Part shown: one piece after another, positions 10,673 through 23,197 of the stretch
Layout: every line of letters begins with the position of its first letter
Position numbering within the stretch: position 1 is the first letter of the stretch
Source: Echinococcus granulosus
Taxonomy: Eukaryota; Platyhelminthes; Cestoda; Cyclophyllidea; Taeniidae
DNA length: 64,000 nucleotides
Direction of reading: 5' to 3'
Assembly (NCBI RefSeq): GCF_000524195.1
Contig: NW_020170492.1
Location: forward strand, 1 to 64,000
Notes under the pieces: model-generated
Databases searched by the model: none
Seen by the model: the letters and a program-made list of their open reading frames with translations, nothing else
Told to the model about the DNA's origin: nothing
Position numbers and translations under genes: made by a program

Positions 10673-13600
10673 ATGATTTGTTGGAGATTAATTACCGTGG
10701 CTCTTGTCGCAAGTGTCATGCTTGCAGGCGCTGAAGGCCAAGAATCAAAATCGAAGGCCTTCTTTACCTTTGGTGGAAGCGTTAGGTGGCACAACTCTAA
10801 TGTTTCTGTAAAGAACTTCGCCTCTCAACTTAAGGTTTATGTACACAGCCTTCCTGATGAGACTCTTCGACAAGTAGTTCATGTTTTGCCGAATGGGGCA
10901 TATTCTGTTGTTGTGTCTGACAGTGGTCGATATAGAATCTGCCTTTCTGTCCCACGGGGATGGAATTTCCTTCCAGCCAACGGCTATGAAATCGACTTGA
11001 ATGGTGGTATTCAGAATGAGCAAATGAATTATGTTTTCGATCTTACTGGTTTTGATGTCAGCGGACAGGTTGTCACAGCTGGCATGACCACTGGACCTCC
11101 GGACCTTATCGTTTCGGTCATCTCTAACGGTGCTATTTTTTCTCAAGCCAAAACGACCGCTAATGGTAGTTTTACTCTATCTTCGGTCCCCCCGGGGAAG
11201 TACATCGTCACTGTGGGTGATCCCGCCTCAGATAGTGAAACAAACGATGTTCGTGCTAGTTTGAGCATTACCGTTTCCACCAGCAGTCTTAAATTGGCGG
11301 ATCCTCTTGTTCTACAGGTATTCTTATGTTCAGCTAACATGTGCTTTTGTAGGGTCATTCTTTACGTTCGGTAGTAACCTTTAATGATCAAGGTGTCGCA
11401 AATATTCCCATCCTCCTTTTCATCCCTAAATCAAGCAAATTGACGGAAACCGATTTTAAAAAATTTGGATGCTTTAAACCCTCAAAGCCCCACGCAAACT
11501 TCATTCCAGTAGATTTGAAGGACATAATAAACCCTGATCTTGCTTGCCAGGTATTTATTCTATTTTGTATGAAAATATGCGGTCGCGTTTAGGTCATTAG
11601 CAATGTTGACGGTGCTTTCGTGTTCTCGCGTTTAGCTGGTGGTGATTACTTCCTGGTAGCTTACCATGATCCGGATCTCATGAAATCCAGCGAAATGGAA
11701 TCTAAACATCTGAATATTAGCCCAACCTTCTTATCAGTGACGATGGAGCATTTCGATCTGCATCTCGATTCTGGTTTTCGAGTCACCTCCTTTCGAGTTG
11801 GCGGAGGGTATGTTAAGCAATCTTCTGGTGCTCCGATCGCTAATTCAGAGGTATCTCATTTTTGCAATTGTTTTCATTTATAGTCTATTTTCCGTATTTG
11901 TAAGTTACCTTTTATTAGGTCTTTGTTAACGGGGATTTTGTCACCAGGACAAATTCAGAAGGGAACTTCGAGTTAGACCTTGCCGCTCCGAGTGAGTATT
12001 TACTTCAAGTAGGTTTTATTTCTTCAAATTTTGGACTTTCACAGGTAAAAGCACCCAGGCTTGAATTCGAAAAGGTCAGACTAAAATTGACTCCTACTAT
12101 GAAAACCTTGCCAACTTTTGTTCCTAATGCAGTCGAGTTTTGTGGACGGTTCTTGATGACCAGCAGCTTAAAGCCAGGGGTGAGCTTACAGCTTATTGTT
12201 CTATCCTTGAAATGAGGGTCATGGTTCTCACTAAATATTTTAATGCAGACTCGCATACCGCGTGTGGAAATTGTTTCGGGACCTTCGATTGAAGCTACTG
12301 TCTCAGAAGATGCCAAATCGGCTAAATTTTGTCTCTATCTTAGCCCAGGGAAACACACTCTTCGTTTGGTCGAATCGCACAATTCCATTCGATTTGCTCC
12401 AGCCTCCATAAATGTGTGCAGTCGTTTTCTCAAATACCTATTTGCTTCCTTTGCTAGATTAATTTTTTGGGGCTTTTTTATTCAGATTGATATCTTATCA
12501 GGACCGGTAGAGGATGCTATCTTCACTCAATTTCAAGCGGTTTTGACTGGTGAGGTGCTCTGTACTGAGAAGTGCCCAGACTCTCAACTAGCTGTGCGTC
12601 TATCCTCTAAAGAACAATTCGATACTCTGCCGGTCGTCGTCAACATCAAAGTTGATCAAGTAAGCTGTTAGATTCTGAACTACCAATTATGCTCGGTGGG
12701 AATCCATTGAAAGGCGTTTTCCATAATACTTTTCAGAACAACAGTAAACGCGGAACATTCACTTTTAAATCCCTGTCTCCGGGGCCTTACGACTTGGAAC
12801 TAGTGGTAATTGATGGAGATGCAATGCAGCCCGCAAGTGGCTGGTGTTGGGCTTCTCCTGGTCTCCTTCGTCGTGTGATTGTTACTGATCATGATCTTCA
12901 CAATACCGCGGAGTTGTCGTTTCGACAAACCGGCTACAGGTTACGTATCCATGTACCCCTTCTAGACTTTGGATTTAAGAAAGCAATATGTCTAAAAGTT
13001 ACACCATCATTAGTGAGAAATGGCCTATTGGTTTATGTGGAGCCCTCCTTTTATCAGCTCATGAAGCCTCTAAATACCGTGCGTTATTCATTCTTCCAAT
13101 TTATTTCCCTCCCCCTTTTCAAATTCTCACTTGCTGTACTTCATTATAGATCTGTCTCTCTGGTGGTTCCTCTTTCACTTTCGAAGCATCTGCTCCGTGT
13201 TTGCACCTTGAAACGCCCTTTCCCAGTATAATTCGATCAGCTGCCACGGCTATTCCACCTTCTGCTCCTTCAAAAACTGTTAGGATCTCGGTGCGAGAAA
13301 TCCCTGTTAGTGCTGTCGTGACGGCTCTGCCTGGAGTTGCGGGTTTTTCAGTTGAAAAAGACCTTCCAGAACTCACCATCCAGGCTCATGTGGCCGATTC
13401 GGTTAAAAAGGTGTCCACCATGTGAGTGGTGCTATATTAGATGCACTTGAATCTATACATTTATACTGGTAGACTTAGAATGGAAGCGTGGGATAGGTTT
13501 AACGTTTGTTCAACTTGACCATCTGTCTTTTCTACTAGATGCGTGCATTTAGCAAGTTTAAGGCGTGCTTTTTCTGGTTTTCCATTTTGGAATTTCATTT

Positions 13601-16600
13601 TCCGATTTACTGTTGTCTGTTTTCGCAATCATATCATCCTCTAATATTCCTTTTTGGATTACTATTTTGCGCATATGCAATCTGAGAGCCTAAATTGAAA
13701 GGCGAAGGCTCAATCTAAACGGCATTTTTTTTTCGTAAATGCCAAAACAACTTGTTTTTACATGTTCGAACTCTGAGTGGAGAAGACGTTACACTTGGTC
13801 AGAATGAGTAGATTTGCCCTGTTCTTCTTTCTATCCATTTTAGTTGGAGAAAGGAAGGTGACTTCTATACGTCCCGAATGAGTCTCTGGGCTGCACCGGA
13901 TAAAGAGATAGTCTTCTCCGTTTCTCTTTCTAAATCCCCCTCTGATCAAGTTACTGTTCATCCTCTCATTTTTCCCGCCTTCCAAACTCTCCGCATACCT
14001 CCTATTGTCCACCATCTAAGCCAATCGAATTGTGACCACCTTGAACTTAAAGCCACTCCTGTACCTCTCTCGGAAGTCAATGAAACAGACTGTGATGCTA
14101 TTCTTGCAGCCACTTTCGGTGGTACGGAGAGTCTCACTGCTACCTTTTTCATGAAACTGGGCTTCTTCTTTACCGGTGAAGTTCAACCCCCTGTTGATAA
14201 GGTCCTAGTGACAGTTTACGCTGACACCTCTGTTGTCTCCTCTCCACCGCTCGAGTTAACTATCGATATGTCCACCTTCTCAGAGCAACAGTTAAACGCA
14301 CCTTCACCCAAACCTGGTCTTACTTTAATCATGCGTGCTCTCACCAACTCTCAGGGCTTTTTCCGCATCGGACCCTTCTATTTTGACTCGAAATCCGTCC
14401 ATGCCGCTCAGCCTAGTTCTTTTCTCACTCTTCAACTACACAAACCTGGCTTCGACTTTGCTCTAAAATCCTCGGCTGATTGGCTGACCTTCTCCTCACA
14501 GAAGCTGGCTCTTGTTGAAGTCCGTGTGGTGTCTGAAGGTAAAATGAAGCCAGTTCCTGGTGAGTTTGTAGATTTTTTTGTAAAAAACCTTTCCCCTGTT
14601 ACCATCTTGTCAGTCACATCTTACTTTCAGACACCCTTGTTTCAATCGTCAGCAACGTATTTCGAGACAGCAAAACGACGGACTCAAGTGGTATTGTTCG
14701 GTATATTGGTCTACCTCCTGGTAAGTAACGTATAGTCAAATCATCCATTAACATCTAAATACCTGTAGTGCGGGTATAAAACAAAACGTTGTGATCTAGG
14801 TGAATACTACATCCAACCAATTCTGAAGGAATATGAGTTTTTTATCCACAATGGAATTAAAGGCCAACTGGAAGCCCTAACGGAACATGCACTGGGAATT
14901 GTTGGCGATGAATCACTGATTGTGAATCTTATTGGCCGTAGGATCGCTTACTCGACTTTTGGTGAAGTAAAGTCAATTTTCTCGTTTCTGTAGCATGCTA
15001 TAAATCCATACAATGTCTTGCTAGCTCTAATTCTTACGACGTATTTTTATTTTTTATGTCCATTCATCGTAGAGCCAAACAAAATTACCGACCTCGGTGT
15101 TTGTTGCTTCTTGTAGATATCCGTTTATGAATAATCTTCCTAAGTGGTAGATTAGGTTGCTTTAGTTGGATTGATTTGTAGAATTTCATCTGTAACATGA
15201 ACCTGCTATTTACTGATTGTAAGAACCTACCATTGGAGTTGCCGTGTGGAGATTTGATTTTGAAGTCTGGATGGTCCTTCTTAAGGGTAGATTCGTGTTC
15301 TCTCAGGTATCTTCACTTTCTGGCCATCCTGAGACTGGTGTGCTTGTTGAAGCAAAACTACTCTCCTCAAAGGAAATGAAAACTCTGGAGGGTCGCTCCA
15401 TCTTCCCCGCACAAAGTGTGGACGCTGATGTCGCTTGTCGGGGACACACCTATGATGCTGGATTCGATGTTCCTGTGGAGCAGGCGGTCACAGACCAAGA
15501 TGGTCAGTTCAAATTACTTGGGCTCCTTCCGGGTACTTTCCCCTCCACGACTGAAAAAGCATGTTTATTCATGTAAAAAGTATCCTAATGCAAGCTCCTT
15601 CCTAGGCTGTCCCTACCTTGTGACTGCGATTCGTAGGGAGAATGGAAATGCTCAGCAGACGCGCCACGTTTTCCCATCTTCTGTGATTGTCAAGCCTCCT
15701 GGTGCTGATGTTTATAACTTACGCTTCTATCTCAAACCTCGTGTCGCATTGGGGATGGTAAGTACGACCGGCTGTTTGGTGTTTGAGGTAAAATAGTAGT
15801 TTATTGTTATCAGCCTTCTGTTCTGGGCACATAGTTGTAGCTTTCTGATGCATTTAATTTCGCAATTATCATTTCATCGTTTTCGGCCTCGGTGACCTTA
15901 GAAATCATATTCTCTTCAGATTTCAGCTACCGTGGACACAGACGATGAGTATTTATCGGATTTGAGCATCGTGATCCGTTCAATCAGCCAACCAGACGCG
16001 CCTTTACTGCGACACAATTTTGCTTCCCAGTCACGCTTCTTCGCACTTCTTGGGGGTCAGATTGAGTCGCTTATTGGGTGAGTGAGGGGATCGCTTTGTT
16101 TTATTTCATTAGATGTCTTTGCTAACGTCGTATAGCCTAAGTTGTACTTGCCGTACCAACTGTAAAACTTGCTACAACCAAAGGTGGGCCGTAGTACTGA
16201 TGTTCCTTGATTGTTCAGTTCTTATAAATGATAAACTTTAGTCACTTTTTAGTATTACCATTTGAAACACGATAGCTGGGCGAGAGATCGTCTTTGTTTG
16301 TAATAACAGATTTTATTGGCGTTTTAGGGGTACCTACCAAATCCTCCTAGAGTCCAATTCGGTTCGCATTCCTGGCCACAACAGGATCCTTCAAAAGTTC
16401 GACTTTACGGTTGATGAGAAATCCTTTGAAAATCATCAACATTTTAACTTTGCCTACCAAACTAGTTTACCTCCAGCTTGTGCTTAAATCGTCTCTTTGC
16501 TTCTTTAGTAATGTTTTGTATTTGTCGTGGCATTGCGGTGAACTTTATCCACACTCTCCTGTATATACTCATTGTGTACATGCAGATTTCATCCCTGGTG

Positions 16601-16635
16601 GCCTACTAATATTATTTTGTACGTATGCCTTCTAA
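10673..16635 (+). CDS. NOMO1: NOMO, nodal modulator (ER membrane protein)
   Basis: Seventeen exons: 10673-11317, 11353-11550, 11593-11850, 11919-12008, 12045-12179, 12249-12413, 12486-12659, 12737-13078, 13150-13421, 13844-14559, 14631-14720, 14800-14966, 15307-15532, 15606-15757, 15920-16077, 16328-16464, 16586-16635. All introns are GT-AG and the phases agree, giving about 1324 residues (human NOMO about 1222). Residues 1-22 form a signal peptide (MICWRLITVALVASVMLAGA). The luminal part is a chain of beta-sandwich repeats with the recurring turn FTLSSVPPGKY, FTFKSLSPGPY, FKLLGLLPG. Family blocks near the C terminus include GEYYIQPILKEYEF. The last exon gives one hydrophobic segment (GGLLILFCTYAF) that ends the protein almost at the membrane, so this C terminus is shorter than in vertebrates. 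NOMO works with TMEM147 and nicalin in the ER back-of-Sec61 complex. Exons 8-9 and the last exon are the least certain. Confidence 0.9.
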
Positions 16636-16783
16636 AGCTTTTCACAACTTGTTGCGAATCTGCTATTTTTAAAGTTTTGGGATGTTTATACTTCCGATAA
16701 TTCCCCCTTACCTGGTGGTGTGCATTCAACGGGTGGTGGTGACTCTACTACTAAAATTTCGGCTCGATGGGTTTTACAGACAG

Positions 16784-16883
16784 NNNNNNNNNNNNNNNNN
16801 NNNNNNNNNNNNNNNNNNNNNNNNNNNNNNNNNNNNNNNNNNNNNNNNNNNNNNNNNNNNNNNNNNNNNNNNNNNNNNNNNNN
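16784..16883. other. Assembly gap (100 N)
   Basis: Exactly 100 unknown bases, the usual placeholder for a gap of unknown size. An LTR fragment starts 35 bases after it, so the gap may hide a repeat copy. Confidence 0.99.
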
Positions 16884-16917
16884 AATTAGAACTAATTTTT
16901 ATTCATATGGATGCTAG

Positions 16918-16990
16918 TGTAACACCCTGTGACTCCCAAAAATAAACTAGGACATAATACTCGGGCAGAATATATGCATTCAACATGCAA
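16918..16990 (-). mobile_element. LTR fragment of the short LTR-element family
   Basis: On the minus strand this reads ATGTTGAATGCATATATTC then TGCCCGAGTATTATGT and ends at a TGTAACACC on the plus strand, matching the 3' part of the LTRs at 36337 and 8818. The stretch 16952-16985 is nearly identical to the 36337 copy; the rest has diverged. The other half of the LTR is missing at the high-coordinate end. It lies beside the assembly gap. Confidence 0.7.
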
Positions 16991-18440
16991 AATGTAATGT
17001 TTGTTTCCTACAGAATTGAACCAAATTCTGGGGTAGCGAATGAAATATTTTAAAAGTATGCGGAAAATAACGGAGTACATATACACAATTAAATGCTGAT
17101 TTTCCACTACCTAGGATTAAATTTACATTTTACTTTACTTTAAAAATAGTCACTAAATTGGCTTGCCCTACTATTGCTTCATGGTTTCACCACCATACCA
17201 TTAGCGTATTGCTTAGATTTCACACTCATCTTCAAGTTGATAATCGGACCTAAAGTTAATCTAGTATTATATTATTTCTTTTATACCTACAAATTTTAAA
17301 ATGTACTTGTCAAACTCTTCCTTAGCTTTTTATTTGCATATGATTACTCAGGTAAGTGGACTTTATCTCAACCAGCATCAGTTTGTCAAGCCACAAGCTG
17401 TTTCTACTTAAAAATTACAGAATTGATGCTGCATAAACTGATCCTATTGCAGATATATACTGAATATGCTTACCTCCTAAATTTGACAGATATTAATGTG
17501 TAGTAAAGAAAAATTTTCCAATGCTCGCTCCCAGAATACACTTCCTCTAATTGAAAATCATGATACAATAAATTTGGATAGGATCCCACACATACTACTG
17601 AAGCTACCATTTGAAATCCCTTTGCGAGCCTACAAGTTAGCATTTGCGGTTTTTTACTTGTACACATTGTAAGCATTTTTGTGTCTCCGCCTATTTAGTA
17701 ATCACATATTTTAACTGTAATGCGTTATGCGCTAACGCTCTGACGAACAGCCGTTGTTTCTGCGCCATGGATCTCGTTAACGAGACGTCTCAGAAGCGAA
17801 AAAGGAGCGGCGGAAACCGCCTATAGGCTAATGTGCATGACACATATTTAACTCAGCCCCGAGTAATTGAAGGCTTGAATCATAAATGATCGTAATAGAT
17901 GTGCTGAAAATGCAAAATCCGCTTAATCTTCATCACTACCGACAAACTTTTTTATTACGACGTAGGTTTATACCACATTTTCGTTGCTTCATTCCGGATT
18001 GAAATGCCAGTCCTTGATTTCTGAACCTGCTAGTATTCCTGACGGTTTTGGTGTTCTATAGAAATCGTGAATAATTCATGGCAGAAGAATTGACCCGGTG
18101 TTTGGTGGGCGATTAAAACAGGAATGTTAGTCGAGAGTCCTAATCAAATGCAAAAACTGACAGTTTTTAATTAGAATCCCCAAATCACATTGAGGCATGC
18201 ATTTTTCTCGGTTCATATTTTGTTCTGACTTATTAATATATGGATTGGAAAGTTCAATATGATAGTCAACGTCTTCTTTTATCATTCGAACTTGGTCACT
18301 TTTAGGGAAATCGTATTCGCCTATTTGCATTTCTTGCAGATCCAAAGTTGACATACTGATATTTGAAATCGTTTACATACTAAATGTAACAAGTTTGGCA
18401 ATTTGCGATAAAAGTTTTAAATTTTCTTCTTTTTCAATAC
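16991..18440. other. Intergenic region
   Basis: AT-rich with no supported gene. A locally GC-richer patch at 17735-17826 holds a 19-codon open stretch starting at 17767 (MDLVNETSQKRKRSGGNRL then stop). It has a basic KRKR cluster, but no splice donor or homologue supports it as an exon. Confidence 0.4.
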
Positions 18441-18590
18441 TGCAGTACTTTGGTTGTTTAACTCTCGGTTTTGGTGAAGGGATCACTTTGGGTCTCTACT
18501 ATTTTACCTTCGCCGGATGGGCTGGCCTCCGGATCAGGCCAGTAGCCCCAAGCCCTACTGTATGTCAAATGCATATGTTCTGCCCGAGTC
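18441..18590 (+). mobile_element. Truncated LTR of the short LTR-element family
   Basis: It begins TGCAGTACTTTGGTTG and continues through the family blocks CTCTCGGTTTTGGTGA and GATGGGCTGGCCTCC to TTCTGCCCGAGTCT. There similarity to the full LTR stops or becomes very weak. About 150 of the usual 190 bases are recognisable. No internal region follows, so it is a truncated solo LTR. Confidence 0.75.
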
Positions 18591-21500
18591 TCACTAATCT
18601 CTTAGCTTTACCCTGCGATGGAGGGAAACTTTCACAAAGTGTCATTACAGTTATAAAAGTAATTCCAATACAGATAATATTTAGTAAAATTTTTCAACTC
18701 AAATACCTCTCTTTATTGGTTACGTTAGTTAATACTGGCGATACAAACGTGACTAAAATCTAAGGTTATGGAACCTAACACCACAAGAAAATTAGCTTTA
18801 TCTACAAATGGAAATTAATGAGGAAATAAGAAGACTGGATTTGAATGCTAACAAATTGGTAATACAGTTAAGGGGCAAGCGGACAGCTTTAAGCTAATAA
18901 ATCGTATTCACTGGCAGTGAGGAGCAATTAAAAATCCGTAAAACATTAACAATATGGGATTTACATAAATGAAGGGGTTGCAAGACATGGTGGAAGACTA
19001 AAGAAATCAAAAATAGACATCAGTTGCTCGGCTTTTTATAAGTATTAATTGGTTGTTTACAGATAGTCTTCAAACTATCTTTCTTAAATTTGGTTGAAAT
19101 ACACAGTTAAATGAACCTTTTCCTTTAGAACTAAAAAATGCGTAATTATTTATTCAATAGCTCAAAACCACAAAGTGCGTAGCAGCATTATCATCAATAT
19201 AAAGGTTACTCCGAAAATTTGACCTTTGGGATGGTTACTCATGCGATCCCCCAATCAAGAAGTCAGGTAGAAATTAACTGATTTTTTTCGAATCACCCTC
19301 TCAATAGAGGGTTCTCTCGCTCTGGGCTTACACCGGCATTCTAATTTGCGCTGTTCGCAGTAAATACAAAGCTTTAACGGTGTCAGACCAATTTTCTACA
19401 CTGAATTTTGTTCTGAATGGAATGAAAATTGTAAGTCGGATGTGCTTTAATATTTGAACTAACATGATCCCTTAGTTATAAATATAAATTGTGATTATGC
19501 CATAAAATTTTACAATCTCTTATTTTGTTTTAAGAATAAACTTGCCTTACCTGACAAACACCATCTGCAGTAATATGACGTGTGACTAGTTCGAAAGAAA
19601 TAGTTGTACAGCTGAGTGTTATCCCAGAATGCTTAAGGACAAACGAATAATTTCTGAGTGAGCGACGATACAAAACTTTCATTCAAATGGCTTACTCATA
19701 CAGAGTACCGGATCAACATATTTACAAAGTGGCTGCGGAATCCGTGAAAGCCATTTCGGCGATATTTAAAATGAAAGTGTCTACCACATTAATAAAATAC
19801 TGTTAAGTACTTTAGATGTTTTGACCTTTTCATTTTATAAAAAGTGGTACATTCTCCAATTAATCCAGGATACTAACGTTTCAGCTCCTAACACCTATTT
19901 AACGAAGATTTGTTGGTTTGAGTTTATTGTAAACCACAGTTATTATTCTGCCCACTAACGTATTTTTCAGCAGACTCACAGAAGAAATAACTCAGTTTTT
20001 TTCTTTTCCAGACATCCTATTATATTGGACTTTAGTAAATGTTGTCGCATAAAAGCATTTTTTAACCATCGAGGAAAATGCCAATAAGCAATCGTATCCT
20101 TTCAACGTCTATTGTAGCAAAAACGGAATTCTTATTGTCATCGATACCAAAGAATTTGGATATTTGTAAATATCTACAGATTCGATTGCACTACACCATT
20201 ACACTAAAGTATAATGCAAGCAGAGCCCATAACAAAATAAGTTTATTTGTTGAATAAAGTTGATAGTTTGATACGACGATACCTGAATTCATTTTTATTC
20301 ATCCCAACATTAACTATTCCACTTATTTTGTCAAAGGTGTTTTCGATGAATCAACTGTTCGACCTTTTCTCCAAAGAGCGTTTTCTGCGTCGAATATAAT
20401 GCTGAATAGTCCCAGCTAAATTATTACGTGGAAAATTGTGAACTGCAGCTAATGGCGGCGCTGTTTGAGCAATGGCTCATGCACCGCTTGTGTTGATGCA
20501 GTGTACCAACTCGGGAAGAAACAACCCACAACGAACATGGCAATTTCAGACAAATTTGGAAGCGGAGAAGTATGATCCATACATCAAATTTCCCATTTCC
20601 ATCATTGTATTTTTTAATAAATTTCGTCTTAGTCAGAAGACGAGGCAGTAAAGAATTATCAGCCCACTATATAGGTCTATCGAACTTTTCCACGCAAAGT
20701 TAAATAAGTAGAGAACTGTATTGCCTCATCCCCTCGATGATTATAGATAAGTACAGCCGTTTTTTTCAGTAAAGGTGAAAATTTAGAACAGCTCTTGCAC
20801 TTTGAGTATGACAAAATTTCCATAATTAAAAGAATTAACTGGCCCTTTTTAATACTAACTGAATTTTTGCTTCAGTAACTAATACGCGAAGCCAATCTTG
20901 GTTATACGGCAATGATATTATGTTCATCCAATCAGGCACTTCAGCTTCTACATGTTGTGTTTTCACTTAACAATATGACTGTTCCACCACGTCTAGGTCT
21001 CTCGTACCTCAGTAATAAGTTCTCTTCCACACTGAATATGGTTCGGAGCAATTAAATGTATTTGTCAGGGTTCATTGGGTGAATTGAGGACAAAACTGCG
21101 GGTTATCAAATCACTTCTTTGCAGGAAGTAGAGACATTTTGGTAGCCTTAAATTGCTTGCTGTGATAAGTTGCTGAAATATATTTTCACCTGCAATTCGT
21201 TAATAACGTTGGTTGAGTCGAAACCCACCCAAATATGTTTGTTGATCACTGACTACTTATCCATTGACAGTTCAGCAGTTAGCTGTTTGGAATACAGGCA
21301 GTGTCAGCAGTTGCATTTCGAGGAATGCCAGAAGACGTTTAATTTCAGATTGAATAATTTGCGGATGTTCAGCTGAAAGCAATTTGGAAGCAAACTTTAG
21401 CAAAGAATTATATCTGCTAATACCTTTTCTGTTGCTTATTGAAAGAGCCAAGTTATTTCACAGTAGCTAGCAATGGGAAGCAATACCAATTATGTAGTTT

Positions 21501-21863
21501 AAATTTCTTAACTAAATTAGGGTTAAGTCAACGTACAAATTCACGTTTATCTGCAAATTTACAAGCCTTTCATTTATCGCATTTCCGGATAGATGTGGAG
21601 AAACAGATATCAAGAAAAGGTGGAGGTGGTAAATTCCTAAGCAAACGATGCTACTGCTCCCAAGGTATACATCTTGGTGGATGTTTATGAAAAAATGGAT
21701 GATAAATACAATCTGTAAAAAAGAAACGTTTTGATAACTAAAAAGGCCACAACCTCCGGGATTTGTCGATTGATTTATAGTCCAGTTGGATTAACAACTA
21801 GGTTATGTGTATGTAAAAGGTGGCGTACTTTTAGAATCCGTCTCAGTTGTTAAGACAGAAATC

Positions 21864-21900
21864 GATGATGATGATAATAATACTGATGATGATGTTGATG
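21864..21900. repeat. (GAT)n/(AAT)n microsatellite
   Basis: Imperfect GAT triplets interrupted by AAT triplets, followed by more GAT. No gene covers it. Confidence 0.85.
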
Positions 21901-23170
21901 CCTAAACGTCTCTTGCGACATGAATTTTGGATTATGGAGCACGCGAATTCCCAGCTAGCGGGAATACCACTTGAATATGGTATTAGAAATATGTATATAT
22001 TTTTCTACATCAAGCACTATAGTCATTTATTGCCATCACGCAAATAATCAGCTCAAGATTAATTTCCTTCTTTTAATCAATTGATCGCGTTGAATACTGG
22101 TATTGTTTACCCTTAAAATCCCTAGTAGCGCAATTGGGTAATTTAGCAAAGTTCCGCGTTTGACGATGCGAATAATAATACTAATAAACAGTGTTTAAGA
22201 GGATGAGATTTGAGCTGCAGAAAGGTAACCGTCAAAGAGGAATTGGGTTTGGTACTTTTCCGCTAACTACCCACTAATTGTAAGTACCTGCTTCTCATAC
22301 AACTTTTAATTCAGAATTCTGCCGTATCCAATTACCGAATCAATTTAAAAGCAAATAAGAAATGGTACCTGTTTCGAATCAATTATGAAGAAACCCCAAA
22401 CCTACTAGTTGTACTTTGGTAAGTCTTTAAATTACCATGTTAAACTGTCACACCATCAGATGTCACTCAAAGGAAAGTTGTAAAACGAAAAAGTAAAATG
22501 AGTCCCTGCACCGTATAATCCTATTTTTTACGCAATTTTCACACGGTTATTCAAAAACACCAGTTTCGATATATCATGATAAATGCACCTGAATAGTAAT
22601 CAGACGTCATGAATATAAAAGTAGAATTTTGAAATCCTCTCCCTTTCGACTTTTGTATTTCCCGATCGAACAAATAGTCAACATTGTGGTCTATTTCATA
22701 GAATTATCGACCTATTTGGCACAGAGAAGCTTCTAGATGTTTAGACAAATTGATTGCTCTTCTTCGAAGAAAGCGATCAAGCAACCTCCCCAACGATAGT
22801 GTACAAATGCCGGGAATACGTACTGTGCTCATCAACAGCCAGTCACTTCGGATTAGAATACAGTATCGGTGTTCAGAACTGCCAGCGTGGTAAATTACAC
22901 GCGTGTGTCATACCAAGTGACGAAAACCACACTGGTACTGAACCTATTCGTTCGGCCGTTTACACGTAAAATAGATCCGAGTCCACAATTTGACGTGAGA
23001 CAAGCATCGGTTCCACAATTTGTTTTCATCTAATAAATGAAGCCCCGGAACGGTCCTACATGTAGCCCACCCGAGCAAAATAACACTTAAAGTAGGCATA
23101 GCGTTTGCGTGGTACATGGGACGTTCCTACGAAATTCGGGCATAGTTTAACTGAAAATGCGTATACGACT

Positions 23171-23197
23171 CCCCCTTCCCCCCCCCCCACCCCCTCC
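23171..23197. repeat. Cytosine-rich tract
   Basis: Runs of 5, 11 and 5 C are broken only by TT and A, so the minus strand has three long G runs plus a pair. It could form a G-quadruplex or i-motif. It may also be error-prone in the assembly. Confidence 0.85.
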
